Shown piece after piece: positions 1 to 9,225 of a stretch of 64,000 nucleotides of DNA (positions within the stretch are counted from its first letter, which is position 1; every line of letters begins with the position of its first letter). Source of the stretch: an uncultured Lachnospiraceae bacterium (GTDB lineage: Bacteria > Bacillota > Clostridia > Lachnospirales > Lachnospiraceae); NCBI GenBank assembly GCA_910586405.1, contig CAJUII010000002.1:30967-94966 (forward strand), read 5' to 3'. The position numbers and the translations under genes are program-made. A model generated the notes under the pieces. It saw nothing but the letters and a program-made list of their open reading frames with translations. It searched no databases and was not told the origin of the DNA.

Positions 1-3000
1 AGGTTTGTGATAATCGTACCGACATACACATTGATCTTGCATTTCTTATTTGTGCCATCCTGCACTGTCGCTGTCAATGTTGTCTTTCCTTCCTTCAAGC
101 AGGTGAGCTTACCGTTGCTGTCCACATTCACAATCTTTTTATTGCCGGACTTCCAGACTACCTTTTGATTATCCATCTTTTCCCCGGAAGTCGTGAGCAG
201 TTTGGCGCTGAGCCGTACATTCTCATCATCGATGTCAATGCCCAGCGTATCGCCTGTCTTATACTCGTCCGTTTTCCCGTTCTGCGTGATGACAACCTTC
301 TTGACTGGATTTGCGATGGATACATGGAACTCACAAGTCACCCCGCTGTTGTCTCCCGCAGTCGCAATCACCGTGGCATACGCCTTACCACTCAGATATT
401 TCTTGGCAGTGACCTTTCCTGTCTTTGACACAGAGATGTAAGGTTTGTCCTCGTCTGCCACTTTCCACGTCACTTTCTTCGTCGTGGATGCAAGCGGTCT
501 GAAGCCGACCTTCAACTGTACGGATTTCTTGTGCGCTACACTGACTTCACCTGCGCCGCTCTCCGTAACCTTCACATTTTCTGGCACTAACTTTGTCACT
601 TGTTTTGCCACAACAATCGTCACAGTGGCCTTCTTGCCGCTTCCATCTGCCGCTGTCGCTGTAATCTTGGCAGTTCCTGCCTTGACAGGTGTCACAACAC
701 CCCGCTTGTCCACCGTCGCGACGGACTTCTTGCTCGATTTCCAGGTCACATACTCATCATAAGTATCCGCTTCCCCGTCCACAATCGCCATGAGACTCAC
801 ATTGGGATTGCCGTTATAGCCCCTGACAATATCCACGCCAAGCTTCTTGCCAGAAACCAGCGTACTGCCGCCATCCAGCGCAATATCAACCTTCTTGATG
901 GCACTTGTCACTTCGAGTGCAAACTTGGATGGACTGCCCTTCTTAGGGATTGCCGTAATTGTAACAGTTCCTTTTTTCTTTGCTGACACTTGTCCTTTTG
1001 AGTCGATGGTGGCAACCGATTTGTTGGAAGATCTCCACTCACTGATCGCTGTTTTTCCCGCAGAGAGCTTCACCTTCTTGCCGACTGCAACTCTGTCTGA
1101 GCCTGTGATGACCGGCGCCGCATTCTCAACATGTATCGTGCAGGTGTCTTTGCTGTTAAAACCATCTGTGCTCGCTGCGGTGATCGTCACCTTGCCATCT
1201 GAAACCAAGGTGACATTTCCATCCTCATCAACCTCGGCAATCGCATCATTAGAGCTGCTCCATTTGATCTCACCGGGTTCCTCTGTGATCGCCTCCCCCG
1301 TGAAATCTGCTGCCAACTGAAGCGTTCCCCGCTGCTGGTCATTCATGTCACAATAGATATTTTTCTTTTTGCTCTTTATCTCGATCGGATATCGGTCCTC
1401 ATCGAGACACCGAATCTCGATCTTTTGTTTTGTCCGCATGATATAGACTTCAAACGTATCATACGCTCCGCCGCCGTCTGCCGCCTCCGCAGTGATCGTC
1501 ACCGTACCATTCTTCCGAATGGCAGTGATATTTCCCTTGTCATCCACAGAAACTGCTTTGCTGTTGGAGCTTGACCATCTGACCGCCTTGTTCAGTGCGT
1601 CCCTTCCTCCTACTTCTGCCTTGAGCTGTATCGTCTTGCCTGTGCCGATGTAATGGCTTCCTGTGATCTTGACACTCTTTGCCAATGTATTTACAACGAC
1701 ATTGACACTTGCCTTCTTGCCGCTTCCGTCTGTAGACTCCGCGGTGATAACCGCAGTTCCCAGCTTCACAGCCGTGACAGTACCATCCTGGCTGACAGTC
1801 GCCACACTCTCATCGCTAGATGTCCATGTCACATCCTGGCAGGCAGTGCTCGGTCTCACATACACTCTGAGCTTTTTCACACTGAGTTGGTCATCAGGAT
1901 CTAATCCAAGTGATTTATTGTTCAGGACAATCGACTTGTCAGGGCGCTCCTCATCATCATAGTACACATCATTATCAGGAATGATCTGGAAATCCTTGAT
2001 GGACTCTGTGACCGTCATCGCGTAGTATGCTTCGATTGCACTGTTGCCTACAGATGTCGCCACAATCTGAGTATCTCCTGCTTTTACACCGGTAACAACA
2101 CCTGTTGTCTTATCGATTTTGGCAACTTTCGGATTCAGGGACTCCCATGTGACATTTTTATTCTTAGCCGATAAGGGTCTGATCTCTGCTGTCAATTTGA
2201 TTGTCTTTCCCTTCATTACCCTGTGGCTTCCCTTGATGATGATCTCTGATGCCTGTTGTTCCACACTGATCGTCGTCTGTGCCATAATACCGCTTCCGTC
2301 CGTCGCGGTTGCTGTGATGACAGTCTGTCCTGCCTTCTCCTTCACCGTCACGGTACAGCTTCCGTCCTTGTTATCCTCGAGCGTTGCAATCGCCTCGTTG
2401 GAAGATTTCCACGTCACACTGGGTATTGCGTTATCGGGCACTGTCTTCACACTCAACATAAATATCCTGTCGTCGCGCAGCGGATTGACAGCAATCTTGG
2501 AATCTGTCACCGGATTTCTAAGATCGTTTCCTTTATAGATATTGATCTTGGTCACTTTTGGCTTCACCACAACTCGGATGCTGCCCTCCGCGCCGTCTCC
2601 GTTTGGTCCTAGATCCAGCGAACGCGCCGTAATAACTGCCTCTGTCTCCCTAGAGACCTCCTTGGCTGTGACGGTGTAGGTGTCCTTGCCCTCATCCTTT
2701 ACCAGTTCGAGCACATTTTTATCGCTGCATGAAACACTTAGCTTGCGCTCTGTGGCATCTGCCGGGAAGAACCGCGGTGAAATCTTGAACTGCTGTCCTC
2801 CTGAAAGCAGCACACGCCCCTTCTCGTCTGTCACAACAGTGCCGTTCTTAGATGCGGGCTCCGGCACCAGCGTGAGTTCATTGACAACACTCATCACCCT
2901 GATGCGCACCTTGGCGCTCTTCTTGCCCTTATCTGTAGACTTCACTGTGACTGTCGTGATACCATCACTCAGTGCGCGCATCTTTCCAGTGTATTTGTCT

Positions 3001-6000
3001 ATGATCTCCAGCACGCCCTCATCATCCTTGACATCCTCCGTATTCTGAGGTGTCACGGACCATATAACACGCTGGCTTGCATCATTTGGCGACACTTTGA
3101 CACTCAGGTTCTCTACCGGATATTCGAGCCGATTTCCTTTTGATGTACCCACCGCGATGAACTTTGCGGTAGCATAATCATAGATTACCGTCTTGTTTGT
3201 GACATCTCTGTCATCAAGCTTGATCGTAAGCTGGTCCGCAAGCGGACATACTATTACGTTAAGAATCTTGATCTCATCTTTATACTGTGCGGTGATCTTT
3301 GCCTTGCCAGGCTTCTTTGCCGTGATCTCCGCCTTGGCAGAACCGTCAATCAGCCCTGAGATGCCCTCGACATTCGCCACGGTATCATCTGTGGTGGACC
3401 ATGTAACCCGATTGTCACCCGAAGTATCCCCGCTGACAACAGCCTCTACAATATATGTTTCTCCCGCTGCGATATCCAGATCTTTGATGTCTTTGCCGTA
3501 CTCTGAATCGTCCTTGTCATTGGCATCTCTAATCCAAATGATGACCTCCGACTGACTCACTGTCACCTTAAAGCGAAGCTCCGTGGACAGCGAACCGTCG
3601 GCAAGTTTTCCTGTTATGACGGTATCTCCCGCCTTCACCGCAGTGACTTTTCCATTTTCGTCCACAGTCGCGATATTCTCGTCGTCGGACTCCCATGTCA
3701 TTTTCTTATTATCAGCACTCTCCGGCGTGAACTTTACCTTGATTTCATAAGTGTCTTTGACCGCCAATGTCACCCTGTCATTGAGCAGTTCTATGCGCTC
3801 TACACCACCCGGGACAGTGCTGCCTGAGCCCCAGCCGGCATATGCGATCCTAGGGCCTGTCACCTTGGATGTAAAGCTAAATGTTTTATTCAGCGACGAA
3901 TCCGCATACCATCCCTCAAACACTGCATTGTTCTTGGTGGGGCTGTTTCCAGGTTCCGTAACTGTGTCGCCGTCATCCACAATCTCAAAATACTTGTCGA
4001 AACATCCTCCGTTTGGCTCAAAGATCACAGGATATTGATAACTCTCCGACGGCAGTCCCTTCATTTCTGCCTTGAGCTCCTCTGCCGTTCTGCCATATTC
4101 TTTTCCAGCTACCTTAATATTATCTTTATTGTAGATACAGCCAAGCGAATCATGCTTGAAATAGCTGCCCGTACAAGAGACCGTGCTGCCCAGATATCCT
4201 GCGATCGATCCTGCTCTGACAGACCTATCGCCAAGCGAGAAATCACCTGTATTGTAACAGCCGGATATCGATCCAGTCATCAGAATGCCCGCGATACCGC
4301 CGATCTCGTTCGCTGTTGATGCCGCACTGATGCGTCCCAGATTATAACAGTCCACAATACTCACCGGACATTTGTCTGGCGCACCTCCCAAAATACCGCC
4401 GACGCCTGTCTTGCTGCCTGTGATCTTTCCTTTATTGACAGATTTTCTAATCTCATTGCTCTCAGCGCCTTTATACAAACCTACGATGCCCGCCACGTTT
4501 GCGGAACCACTTATATCCCCATAGTTTCCACTCTCTGTAACGACACCTGTCGTATATCCCGCGACACCCGCAGTATTGTTGTATCCTGTGACTGTACCGT
4601 AGTTGTAGGACTTCTCGACCAACGCTGTGTCCCTGTTGCCCGCACAGATTCCGCCTGCCTGTTCGCCAGTGCCGCTTTTCTCCAGCGTGATACTCCCATA
4701 GTTTCTACAGCCTGTCACGGTATTTCTGTTCTCTGCCGTCACACCTGCCACAGAGTGCGTTCCTGTCACAGACATATAGTTATAGCACTTTTTGACAACC
4801 CCATCGTTGGAGGCCGCGATACCTGCCACAACAGATGCCTTCGTGCGGATTGCTCCGACTGCATAGCAGCTCTCGATCGTACCACTGTTTCTGCCCGCGA
4901 TTCCGGCAATATACTTCGCATTGCCCGCTGTCTCCGCAGCAGCAGTGATATCGCCCGCATAGACGCAATTTCTGATCGTACCGTAATTTCTGCCCGCAAT
5001 ACCTGCTGTGGTATCCATCGCCGAGGTTGATTTTAGATCTCCTGTAACAACGCAGTTCTCAATTGTACCGCTGTTTTTGCCCGCGATGATACCGGCGCCC
5101 ACGCTCCCGTCCAGGGTTGCTTTACTGATATGAAGATTTTTGACGGACGCGCCGGACTCTATCTCCCTGAACAAGCCTTTTTTCATCTTCACATTCGTGA
5201 TGGAATGACCGTTGCCGTTGAACGTCCCTGAAAAGACAGCATCGAAAACTGCATTTCCACCGTTCATATCAATATCACAATTCAGTACTATATTCTTGTC
5301 AGCATACTTATCGCGATCTGCCAGGAATGACACAAACTCATCCTTATTATTAATTTGATAATTTCCATTTGCCTGCCTTAATTCAGTAACAGACTCAAAA
5401 TATGTATCCGCCAGCATAAAAACGCCTTCGTCAGCATACTCTTCCTCCTCAAGCTCGTACACTTTGATGTCGATCTCCGGCGGAAGCAGAAATGTCTGCT
5501 CGTCTGTATTGGCAGTGACTTCCTCCGTTGTCTGCGTTTCCGTTTCTGACTCGGTCGTCCCTGTCTCGGTTGTCGTCTCTGTCTCGGTTGTCGTCTCCGT
5601 CTCGGCTGCTGTCTCTGTCTCGGTTGTCGTCTCCGTCTCAGAGCTGCTCTCCGTCGTTGTATCTGTCTCCGTTTTCGTCTCGGTCTTTGTCTCCGTCTCA
5701 GAACTGTTCTCTGTTGTTCCAGTTTCCGTTCTGCTCTCCGCAGAAGATGCTGTTTCCGACGATGTCTGTGTCGTCTTTGACGATTCTGTCTCCGTCTTTA
5801 TGGTCTCTGATGACTCTGTCTTTCCAGTCTCCGCCTGAGACGAATCTGAACCTGCGCCCTCTGGCTCCGCACTCTGTTCTGTGTCCGCATCCGGCACATA
5901 GACATCCGTCTCTACCGCTTGGACAATACTCGTCTCGAGCGGCTCAGCAAAGACTAATGCTGCCGAAAGTATCACAGCAACAACTCTCTTGATTCTCTTA

Positions 6001-6017
6001 GACCCCTTGTACTGCAT
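1..6017 (-). CDS. Giant secreted GLUG / BIG2 Ig-like surface protein (C-terminus outside window)
   Basis: An open frame runs from ATG at 6017 to the window edge, about 2005 residues without a stop. GAGGAGGAAC lies just upstream. Residues 1-35 are a basic, hydrophobic signal peptide. Residues about 70-160 are a Ser/Thr/Glu-rich stalk with TETETT hexads. Residues about 240-630 hold GLUG-type repeats (GGIAG, AGIAG, ENCYNxG patterns). Residues about 660-730 resemble a Listeria/Bacteroides InlB-type repeat (VIFEPNGG...FEGWY). From about 743 onward there are roughly a dozen bacterial Ig-like group 2 domains of 85-95 residues, each with a VTWxSSDxxVATV core and a KAGxAxITA end. The architecture fits an adhesin-like cell-surface protein. 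Its ligand is unknown. The anchoring signal, if any, lies beyond position 1. It is divergent from the sensory genes at 6255. Confidence 0.9.
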   Translation of the reverse strand, partial: MQYKGSKRIKRVVAVILSAALVFAEPLETSIVQAVETDVYVPDADTEQSAEPEGAGSDSSQAETGKTESSETIKTETESSKTTQTSSETASSAESRTETGTTENSSETETKTETKTETDTTTESSSETETTTETETAAETETTTETETTTETGTTESETETQTTEEVTANTDEQTFLLPPEIDIKVYELEEEEYADEGVFMLADTYFESVTELRQANGNYQINNKDEFVSFLADRDKYADKNIVLNCDIDMNGGNAVFDAVFSGTFNGNGHSITNVKMKKGLFREIESGASVKNLHISKATLDGSVGAGIIAGKNSGTIENCVVTGDLKSTSAMDTTAGIAGRNYGTIRNCVYAGDITAAAETAGNAKYIAGIAGRNSGTIESCYAVGAIRTKASVVAGIAASNDGVVKKCYNYMSVTGTHSVAGVTAENRNTVTGCRNYGSITLEKSGTGEQAGGICAGNRDTALVEKSYNYGTVTGYNNTAGVAGYTTGVVTESGNYGDISGSANVAGIVGLYKGAESNEIRKSVNKGKITGSKTGVGGILGGAPDKCPVSIVDCYNLGRISAASTANEIGGIAGILMTGSISGCYNTGDFSLGDRSVRAGSIAGYLGSTVSCTGSYFKHDSLGCIYNKDNIKVAGKEYGRTAEELKAEMKGLPSESYQYPVIFEPNGGCFDKYFEIVDDGDTVTEPGNSPTKNNAVFEGWYADSSLNKTFSFTSKVTGPRIAYAGWGSGSTVPGGVERIELLNDRVTLAVKDTYEIKVKFTPESADNKKMTWESDDENIATVDENGKVTAVKAGDTVITGKLADGSLSTELRFKVTVSQSEVIIWIRDANDKDDSEYGKDIKDLDIAAGETYIVEAVVSGDTSGDNRVTWSTTDDTVANVEGISGLIDGSAKAEITAKKPGKAKITAQYKDEIKILNVIVCPLADQLTIKLDDRDVTNKTVIYDYATAKFIAVGTSKGNRLEYPVENLSVKVSPNDASQRVIWSVTPQNTEDVKDDEGVLEIIDKYTGKMRALSDGITTVTVKSTDKGKKSAKVRIRVMSVVNELTLVPEPASKNGTVVTDEKGRVLLSGGQQFKISPRFFPADATERKLSVSCSDKNVLELVKDEGKDTYTVTAKEVSRETEAVITARSLDLGPNGDGAEGSIRVVVKPKVTKINIYKGNDLRNPVTDSKIAVNPLRDDRIFMLSVKTVPDNAIPSVTWKSSNEAIATLEDNKDGSCTVTVKEKAGQTVITATATDGSGIMAQTTISVEQQASEIIIKGSHRVMKGKTIKLTAEIRPLSAKNKNVTWESLNPKVAKIDKTTGVVTGVKAGDTQIVATSVGNSAIEAYYAMTVTESIKDFQIIPDNDVYYDDEERPDKSIVLNNKSLGLDPDDQLSVKKLRVYVRPSTACQDVTWTSSDESVATVSQDGTVTAVKLGTAVITAESTDGSGKKASVNVVVNTLAKSVKITGSHYIGTGKTIQLKAEVGGRDALNKAVRWSSSNSKAVSVDDKGNITAIRKNGTVTITAEAADGGGAYDTFEVYIMRTKQKIEIRCLDEDRYPIEIKSKKKNIYCDMNDQQRGTLQLAADFTGEAITEEPGEIKWSSSNDAIAEVDEDGNVTLVSDGKVTITAASTDGFNSKDTCTIHVENAAPVITGSDRVAVGKKVKLSAGKTAISEWRSSNKSVATIDSKGQVSAKKKGTVTITAIPKKGSPSKFALEVTSAIKKVDIALDGGSTLVSGKKLGVDIVRGYNGNPNVSLMAIVDGEADTYDEYVTWKSSKKSVATVDKRGVVTPVKAGTAKITATAADGSGKKATVTIVVAKQVTKLVPENVKVTESGAGEVSVAHKKSVQLKVGFRPLASTTKKVTWKVADEDKPYISVSKTGKVTAKKYLSGKAYATVIATAGDNSGVTCEFHVSIANPVKKVVITQNGKTDEYKTGDTLGIDIDDENVRLSAKLLTTSGEKMDNQKVVWKSGNKKIVNVDSNGKLTCLKEGKTTLTATVQDGTNKKCKINVYVGTIITN
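5563..5652 (-). repeat. Tandem 18-bp repeat encoding TETETT-type hexads
   Basis: Five consecutive 18-bp units of the form gtctcggttgtcgtctct (plus strand) occur here with few mismatches. They encode the Thr/Glu stalk of the giant surface protein. Because 18 is a multiple of three, slippage would change stalk length without breaking the frame. Confidence 0.75.
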
Positions 6018-6165
6018 TTCGTTCCTCCTCATTTTCATTGTCTACAGTTCCACTAAACAAACTTTTCCTCATTCATTCTATAATATATCGCGATATTTTT
6101 CCATAAATTTCATATAAATTTTACATTTGTTTCCTAATTAATGTAAGATGCCCTTGAAATCCACA

Positions 6166-6233
6166 TTGCTAAAATCTCCGAAAAATGCTATCATTATGAT
6201 AGAAAAGTCAAAAAACACTATGATTTACATAGT
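6166..6233 (+). promoter_or_regulatory. Putative promoter with two palindromic operator-like sites
   Basis: TTGCTA (6166-6171), a 17-bp spacer and TATCAT (6189-6194) form a plausible sigmaA promoter for the lipoprotein gene at 6255. The -10 box lies in a perfect dyad, CTATCAT-T-ATGATAG (6188-6202). A second dyad, ACTATG-N5-CATAGT, sits at 6217-6233 just before the gene. Both suggest repressor binding. The boxes are read directly; the regulator is unknown. The rest of the 237-bp divergent spacer is AT-rich and shows no gene. Confidence 0.45.
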
Positions 6234-6254
6234 ATGATAACAATGGAGAACATC

Positions 6255-7502
6255 ATGAAGAATAAACACAAATCATATTTTCCGGTCCTTATGATGACCC
6301 TGTTTCTGTCAGGATGCCAGAAGGAGGCAGCCGCCCCCGCAGTCCATGTGCCTGCTGCCAATTCTGTTTCCGAACCTGTCCAGCTGACTGTCTGGGGCGC
6401 TGCGGAGGATGAAGCGCTGCTAGGCCAGATCATCGATGGGTTCAAAGAAAAGTACCGCGGGCAGGCAGCATTTGACATCACTTATATGCCGCAGAGCGAA
6501 GGTCACTGCACAGACGCTTTGATGGCAGATTTGGAAAACGGCGCAGATGTGTTTGCATTCGCAGATGATCAGTTAAACACGCTTGTCGCCGCCGGTGCGC
6601 TGGAACCCATCGACAATGCCGCCGCTATCATGGAATCAAATCTGCACGAATCTGTCCTTGCAGCGTCAGTGAACGACGTTATGTATGCGTATCCTCTGAC
6701 GGCGGACAATGGTTATTTTCTATATTACAATAAGGACTATTTCACTCGGGAGGATATCCGCTCTTTTGACCGAATGCTGGAGATCGCCGCCGAACAGGGC
6801 AAAAAGGTTTCGATGGAATGGTCGTCTGGCTGGTATGTATACTCGCTTTTTGGCAATACTGGCCTCACGGTCGGATTAAACGACGATGGCATCACCAACT
6901 ACTGTACCTGGAATGCCACGGACGGCAGCATCAAGGGCGTTGATGTGGCGCAGTCCATGGTTGGCATTGCAAGTCATCCGGGATTTATCAGCACAGACGA
7001 TGCCGGATTCCTCGAGGGCGTCGAAAACGGTACGATCATCGCGGGCGTCAACGGCGTGTGGAACGCTGTCTCTGTCGAAAAAATCTGGGGCAGCAGCTAT
7101 GGCGCAGCGAAGCTTCCATCCTACGCCTGCGCCGGGCAGCAAGTACAGATGGCGTCTTTTTCCGGTTACAAGCTGATCGGCGTCAACGCCTACTCCAAAC
7201 AAAGATTGTGGGCATCAAGACTCGCAGAATGGATCACAGACGAGGAGAATCAAAAACTCCGTTTCCTGATGCGCGGGCAGGGTCCCTCCAACATCAATGC
7301 CGCCGCCTCAGAGGAAGTGCAAAATTCCCCGGCAATCGCCGCTCTGCTAGAACAGTCCGAATTTTCTTGTCTACAGCGCATCGGTGGAAATTTCTGGGAA
7401 CCTGTCATCACATTTACCACAGAAATTCTTGCCGGAAATCCATCGGGAAAAGGTTTGCAGGAGCAGCTTGATGTGATGGTGACTGACATCACTGCCCCAT
7501 AA
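6255..7502 (+). CDS. Extracellular solute-binding lipoprotein (family 1, MalE-like)
   Basis: This 415-residue protein has a short basic N-terminus, a hydrophobic segment and a lipobox LSGC with Cys21, so it should be lipid-anchored outside the membrane. The mature part starts QLTVWGAAEDEALLGQIIDGF, the usual opening of carbohydrate-binding family 1 proteins, and continues with the expected YNKDYF and GxNGVWNA segments. ATG 6255 is preferred over 6234 because GGAGAA precedes it and the signal peptide then has normal length. No permease or ATPase gene follows. A receptor gene begins 35 bp downstream, so I infer that it works as a sensing adaptor and not as a transport component. The ligand, perhaps a sugar, cannot be read from the sequence. 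Confidence 0.85.
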   Translation: MKNKHKSYFPVLMMTLFLSGCQKEAAAPAVHVPAANSVSEPVQLTVWGAAEDEALLGQIIDGFKEKYRGQAAFDITYMPQSEGHCTDALMADLENGADVFAFADDQLNTLVAAGALEPIDNAAAIMESNLHESVLAASVNDVMYAYPLTADNGYFLYYNKDYFTREDIRSFDRMLEIAAEQGKKVSMEWSSGWYVYSLFGNTGLTVGLNDDGITNYCTWNATDGSIKGVDVAQSMVGIASHPGFISTDDAGFLEGVENGTIIAGVNGVWNAVSVEKIWGSSYGAAKLPSYACAGQQVQMASFSGYKLIGVNAYSKQRLWASRLAEWITDEENQKLRFLMRGQGPSNINAAASEEVQNSPAIAALLEQSEFSCLQRIGGNFWEPVITFTTEILAGNPSGKGLQEQLDVMVTDITAP

Positions 7503-7537
7503 CCGCAAGAATTTTACAAAAAGGAGCCGCAGTTATC

Positions 7538-9121
7538 ATGAAAACAATGAGTTTAAAGCATCGGTTGATTCTGCCGATCGCCCTGCTGGGCATTGTAGCG
7601 CTGCTATCAAACATACTTTCTATCACCAATATACGCAACGTCAATGCAAGCGCTGCCACGATTGCTGACAATTACATGGACAGCCAAAACGAACTGTCCG
7701 AAATCTGCCAGTCATCCATGACAATTCACAAGATGGCGCTGAGCCATATTGTCGCCACAGACTACAATACCATGACCACCCTCGTTCAACAGATCAAAAA
7801 GGAGGAGGCACTTCTGGATATCATGCTTGCAGAGTATGAACAGCATGTATCCTCGAAAGATCGCGCAGCCTACCAGGATCTTCTGTCAGACTATGATTCT
7901 TTCAAACATGCGATCGTCCATCTGACCTGTGCGAGCGCAAGCCGCAAGACACAGGATGCCTATGCGCTCGCAAACGGCGACGTGGCCATGTACGCCAGTG
8001 AGATCGAGGCGGATATCGATGCAATGAACGCTTCCATCAGCGAACAAACGCTGGCAGCGCGGGAGCAGCTAGCAGCCGTATACTTCATGTCGCTCATAGT
8101 AGGAATCACGGCTGCGGCATTCTGTGTCCTGCTGGTCTTTGCCGACTTGAAACTCATCACCCGCTACGTAGTGATTCCGGTCAAGAGCATCCTAAAGACA
8201 ATCCAGGAAAGTTCCGGCCGCATCAACACCATGACCGGCGAAGTGCTGAAACGGACCCGCGCCTCCAAAGGGAGCGCCTCCGATCTCTCCGCTCTCGCCG
8301 AAGAACTGTCAGCCGCTTTTCAGGAGGTGGCGGGCAACGTTACTGCCATCAACCACAATGCAGAACATGTTCGTCTTGACGTGCATGAGATCGCGGAGGA
8401 ATGCAGCACACTTACGGATTATACCATCCAAATGAATGCCCGCGCAGATGCCATGCAGCAGTCTGCACAGACCAGCGCGAAAGTCACCGACACCAAGACA
8501 AAGGAACTGCTGAACACGCTGAACGACGCTATCGAAAAGAGCCACAGTGTTGACCAAATCCAAACCCTGACAGGAGAGATTCTCGCCATCGCCCAGCAGA
8601 CTCAATTGATCGCTTTAAACGCCTCTGTGGAGGCCGCCCATGCTGGCACTGCCGGAAGAGGCTTCGCCATTGTCGCCGACGAGGTGCGCGAACTCGCAAA
8701 TTCCAGTCAGGAGACCGCAAGCCGCATCCAGGAAATTAACACTGTCGTCACCGCCGCCGTACATAATCTCTCAGAAAGCGCCGAGCACCTGATTACATAT
8801 ATGAGTCAATCGGTCCTCACGGAATTTCAGGCATTTGTTCAGTCCGGGAGCCAGTACAAGGAGGATGCCGCCTATATCCGCCGCGCGATGGATGCCTTTC
8901 AGGAAAGGACAGAATGCCTGAGAAATGCAATGTCAGGGATTGCAGATGCCATCGGCACCATCACCAAAGCTGTCAACGACAGTGCCAATGGCATCTCCGG
9001 CGTCGCCGGAAATACCAGAAGTCTTGCCGATGATATGGAGGACATCACCCGCCGCATGGGTGTCAATCAGGATATCGTAACAAAATTTGAACAGAAAACA
9101 GCCGTTTTTGACAATTTATAG
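7538..9121 (+). CDS. Methyl-accepting chemotaxis-type transducer
   Basis: This is a 527-residue membrane receptor. TM1 is at about 11-29, an extracytoplasmic all-helical four-helix-bundle-like sensor covers about 30-178, and TM2 covers about 180-204. A long cytoplasmic coiled coil follows. The signalling tip at about 350-380 reads IAQQTQLIALNASVEAAHAG, then TAGRGFAIVADEVRELA, clearly the MCP hairpin. Compared with the usual QTNLLALNASIEAARAG it has Gln for the Asn of QTN and His for the Arg of EAARAG, two positions near the trimer/kinase contact. AAAAGGAG precedes the ATG. It is probably cotranscribed with the binding lipoprotein, which I infer to be its ligand-loaded partner. No CheA or CheW gene is in the window. 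Confidence 0.9.
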   Translation: MKTMSLKHRLILPIALLGIVALLSNILSITNIRNVNASAATIADNYMDSQNELSEICQSSMTIHKMALSHIVATDYNTMTTLVQQIKKEEALLDIMLAEYEQHVSSKDRAAYQDLLSDYDSFKHAIVHLTCASASRKTQDAYALANGDVAMYASEIEADIDAMNASISEQTLAAREQLAAVYFMSLIVGITAAAFCVLLVFADLKLITRYVVIPVKSILKTIQESSGRINTMTGEVLKRTRASKGSASDLSALAEELSAAFQEVAGNVTAINHNAEHVRLDVHEIAEECSTLTDYTIQMNARADAMQQSAQTSAKVTDTKTKELLNTLNDAIEKSHSVDQIQTLTGEILAIAQQTQLIALNASVEAAHAGTAGRGFAIVADEVRELANSSQETASRIQEINTVVTAAVHNLSESAEHLITYMSQSVLTEFQAFVQSGSQYKEDAAYIRRAMDAFQERTECLRNAMSGIADAIGTITKAVNDSANGISGVAGNTRSLADDMEDITRRMGVNQDIVTKFEQKTAVFDNL

Positions 9122-9147
9122 CCAAAATGTTTTTAATCGCTAAATCA

Positions 9148-9176
9148 TTGACATGTGCTGACACGATTGCTACAAT
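9148..9176 (+). promoter_or_regulatory. Strong sigmaA-type promoter for the hybrid kinase
   Basis: TTGACA at 9148-9153 and TACAAT at 9171-9176 are separated by exactly 17 bp, close to consensus. The promoter lies in the 104-bp gap before the kinase gene at 9226, so the kinase can be expressed independently of the lipoprotein-receptor pair. Confidence 0.75.
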
Positions 9177-9225
9177 AGAATTTGAGTGAATCTTTTACTA
9201 TAAGATGCATTGAGGAGGAACTGAC

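Noticed and set aside
165..4319. Several plus-strand open frames opposite the giant surface protein
   Set aside because: They lie antisense to one continuous minus-strand frame with clear BIG2 and GLUG repeats, and have low-complexity, repeat-shadow composition.
5563..5652. CRISPR-like periodic repeat
   Set aside because: The 18-bp units are contiguous, without spacers, and encode TETETT hexads in frame.
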